Source of the DNA: Marinobacter sp.
Lineage (GTDB): Bacteria > Pseudomonadota > Gammaproteobacteria > Pseudomonadales > Oleiphilaceae
Assembly: GCA_017643965.1 (NCBI GenBank)
Contig: JAEPMM010000213.1
Location: 1 to 6,145 of the forward strand
Reading direction: 5' to 3'
Length of the DNA: 6,145 bases
Every line of letters starts with the position of its first letter. Positions within the stretch are counted from its first letter, which is position 1. Below, piece after piece: positions 5,464-6,145 of the stretch. The translations under genes were made by a program, and so were the position numbers. The notes below the pieces were generated by a model, which was given only the letters and a program-made list of their open reading frames with translations, ran no database searches and was not told where the DNA came from.

Positions 5464-6145
5464 TGGCTTTGTCAGGCGTGGCTGCTGCCAATGGAGTTCA
5501 CGATAACGCGCCGGTATTGCCGACGCGGGCGCTGCTCTGGCTGATCGCCAGCTTTGCGGTGCTGCTGGTTCCCCAATGGGATCGGCTACCCATCTGGCTG
5601 GTGGTCAGCTGTGTTGTGCTTGCAGGCTGGCGCTATATGGCACAAAGCGGTCGTGTCCGGCTCCCCGGTAAATGGCTGAAAACGGGCATCATGCTGGTGG
5701 TTATTTCGGTATATGTCGGCACCGTTCAGGGCCGCTTTACTGTCGATACGGCGGCCTCCTTCTTTGTCCTGGCCGTCGGCCTCAAATGGCTTGAAACCCG
5801 CTCCAGGCGGGACTTCTACGTTCTGTTCTTCATCCTGGTGTACCTCGCTACGGTGAATTTCCTGTTTCATCAGGAAATCTACTGGGCCGTGCTCAATCTC
5901 TTTGCCGTGGGTCTGCTGCTGGTGGGCCTGCAGGTGCTCAACGCGCCGGACCTCCCTGACACCATGGCGTCCGGTTGGCGTCGTTTGGGTATGATGCTTC
6001 TGAAAACCCTGCCGATCGTGATTCTCCTGTTTGTGTTCTTCCCCCGTATGGCGCCGCTGTGGAGCGTCCCGATGGTATCCGGGCAGGCGCGCTCGGGGAT
6101 CAGCGACACCATGCGCCCGGGGGATATCTCGAATCTGGCGCAAAG
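5463..6145 (+). CDS. tgpA: TgpA-type transglutaminase-like membrane protein (5' part only)
   Basis: The ATG at 5463 overlaps the DUF58 stop (TAATG), and the frame stays open to the window edge, giving 227 complete codons of a protein usually near 650-670 residues. TgpA is an inner-membrane protein with several N-terminal membrane spans, a periplasmic transglutaminase-like Cys-His-Asp domain and a C-terminal helix; the P. aeruginosa protein is reported to be needed for viability. Visible spans: about 22-37, 43-59, 74-90, 96-110, 117-134, 138-158 and 178-193. They are followed by the hallmark FFPRMAPLWSVP (192-203) and SGISDTMRPGDISNLAQ (211-227), which closely match remembered Pseudomonas sequences. 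The catalytic domain lies beyond the window, so activity cannot be judged. The short overlap with the DUF58 gene argues for an operon and a shared complex at the membrane. Confidence 0.92.
   Translation, partial: MALSGVAAANGVHDNAPVLPTRALLWLIASFAVLLVPQWDRLPIWLVVSCVVLAGWRYMAQSGRVRLPGKWLKTGIMLVVISVYVGTVQGRFTVDTAASFFVLAVGLKWLETRSRRDFYVLFFILVYLATVNFLFHQEIYWAVLNLFAVGLLLVGLQVLNAPDLPDTMASGWRRLGMMLLKTLPIVILLFVFFPRMAPLWSVPMVSGQARSGISDTMRPGDISNLAQ

Noticed and set aside
5586..6143. 185-residue minus-strand open frame opposite tgpA
   Set aside because: It is rich in His, Gln and Arg as expected for the reverse complement of a membrane protein gene, and overlaps the firmly identified tgpA.

Overview
The window looks like chromosome of a marine-type gammaproteobacterium. 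ThrH, the TgpA amino terminus and the DUF58-TgpA pair read like the Pseudomonas/Marinobacter group, and the exported acidic protein suggests a salt-adapted relative such as Marinobacter. The genus is an inference from remembered sequence style, not a search result.

Layout. Positions 2-265 (+) hold the 3' end of thrH, a HAD-family phosphoserine phosphatase/homoserine phosphotransferase. It converges, with a 5-base gap, on pabB (271-1623, -), which makes aminodeoxychorismate for folate synthesis. Next comes a block of three exported proteins I cannot assign to a function: a roughly 200-residue periplasmic protein (1814-2422, +), a very acidic 292-residue secreted protein with a 'TGQAG' motif near the mature start (2594-3472, +), and a 209-residue exported protein with an acidic helical middle (3603-4232, -). 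The last two converge on a pair of strong hairpin terminators (3499-3523, and a bidirectional one at 3551-3581). After a 202-base divergent intergenic region lies a DUF58 membrane protein gene (4435-5463, +), translationally coupled by a TAATG overlap to tgpA, a membrane transglutaminase-like protein (5463 to the window end, truncated).

How the parts fit. The flanks are housekeeping functions (amino acid and folate metabolism; the envelope-linked DUF58-TgpA module). The middle is a small accessory block devoted to exported proteins, and its first gene is clearly lower in G+C than pabB. The gene at 2594 carries signs of strong, regulated expression: a CRP/Vfr-like site centred exactly 41.5 bases from a predicted start site with a -10-like hexamer in register, a leader that would begin with a stem-loop, a strong ribosome binding site and two terminators. 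Its product has a complete 12-residue EF-hand-like calcium-loop pattern. The two convergent exported proteins share the spacing of an N-terminal motif, hinting that they use the same surface or assembly pathway. The usual MoxR ATPase gene is not directly upstream of the DUF58 gene.

No tRNA, rRNA, CRISPR array, insertion sequence or phage gene was seen.
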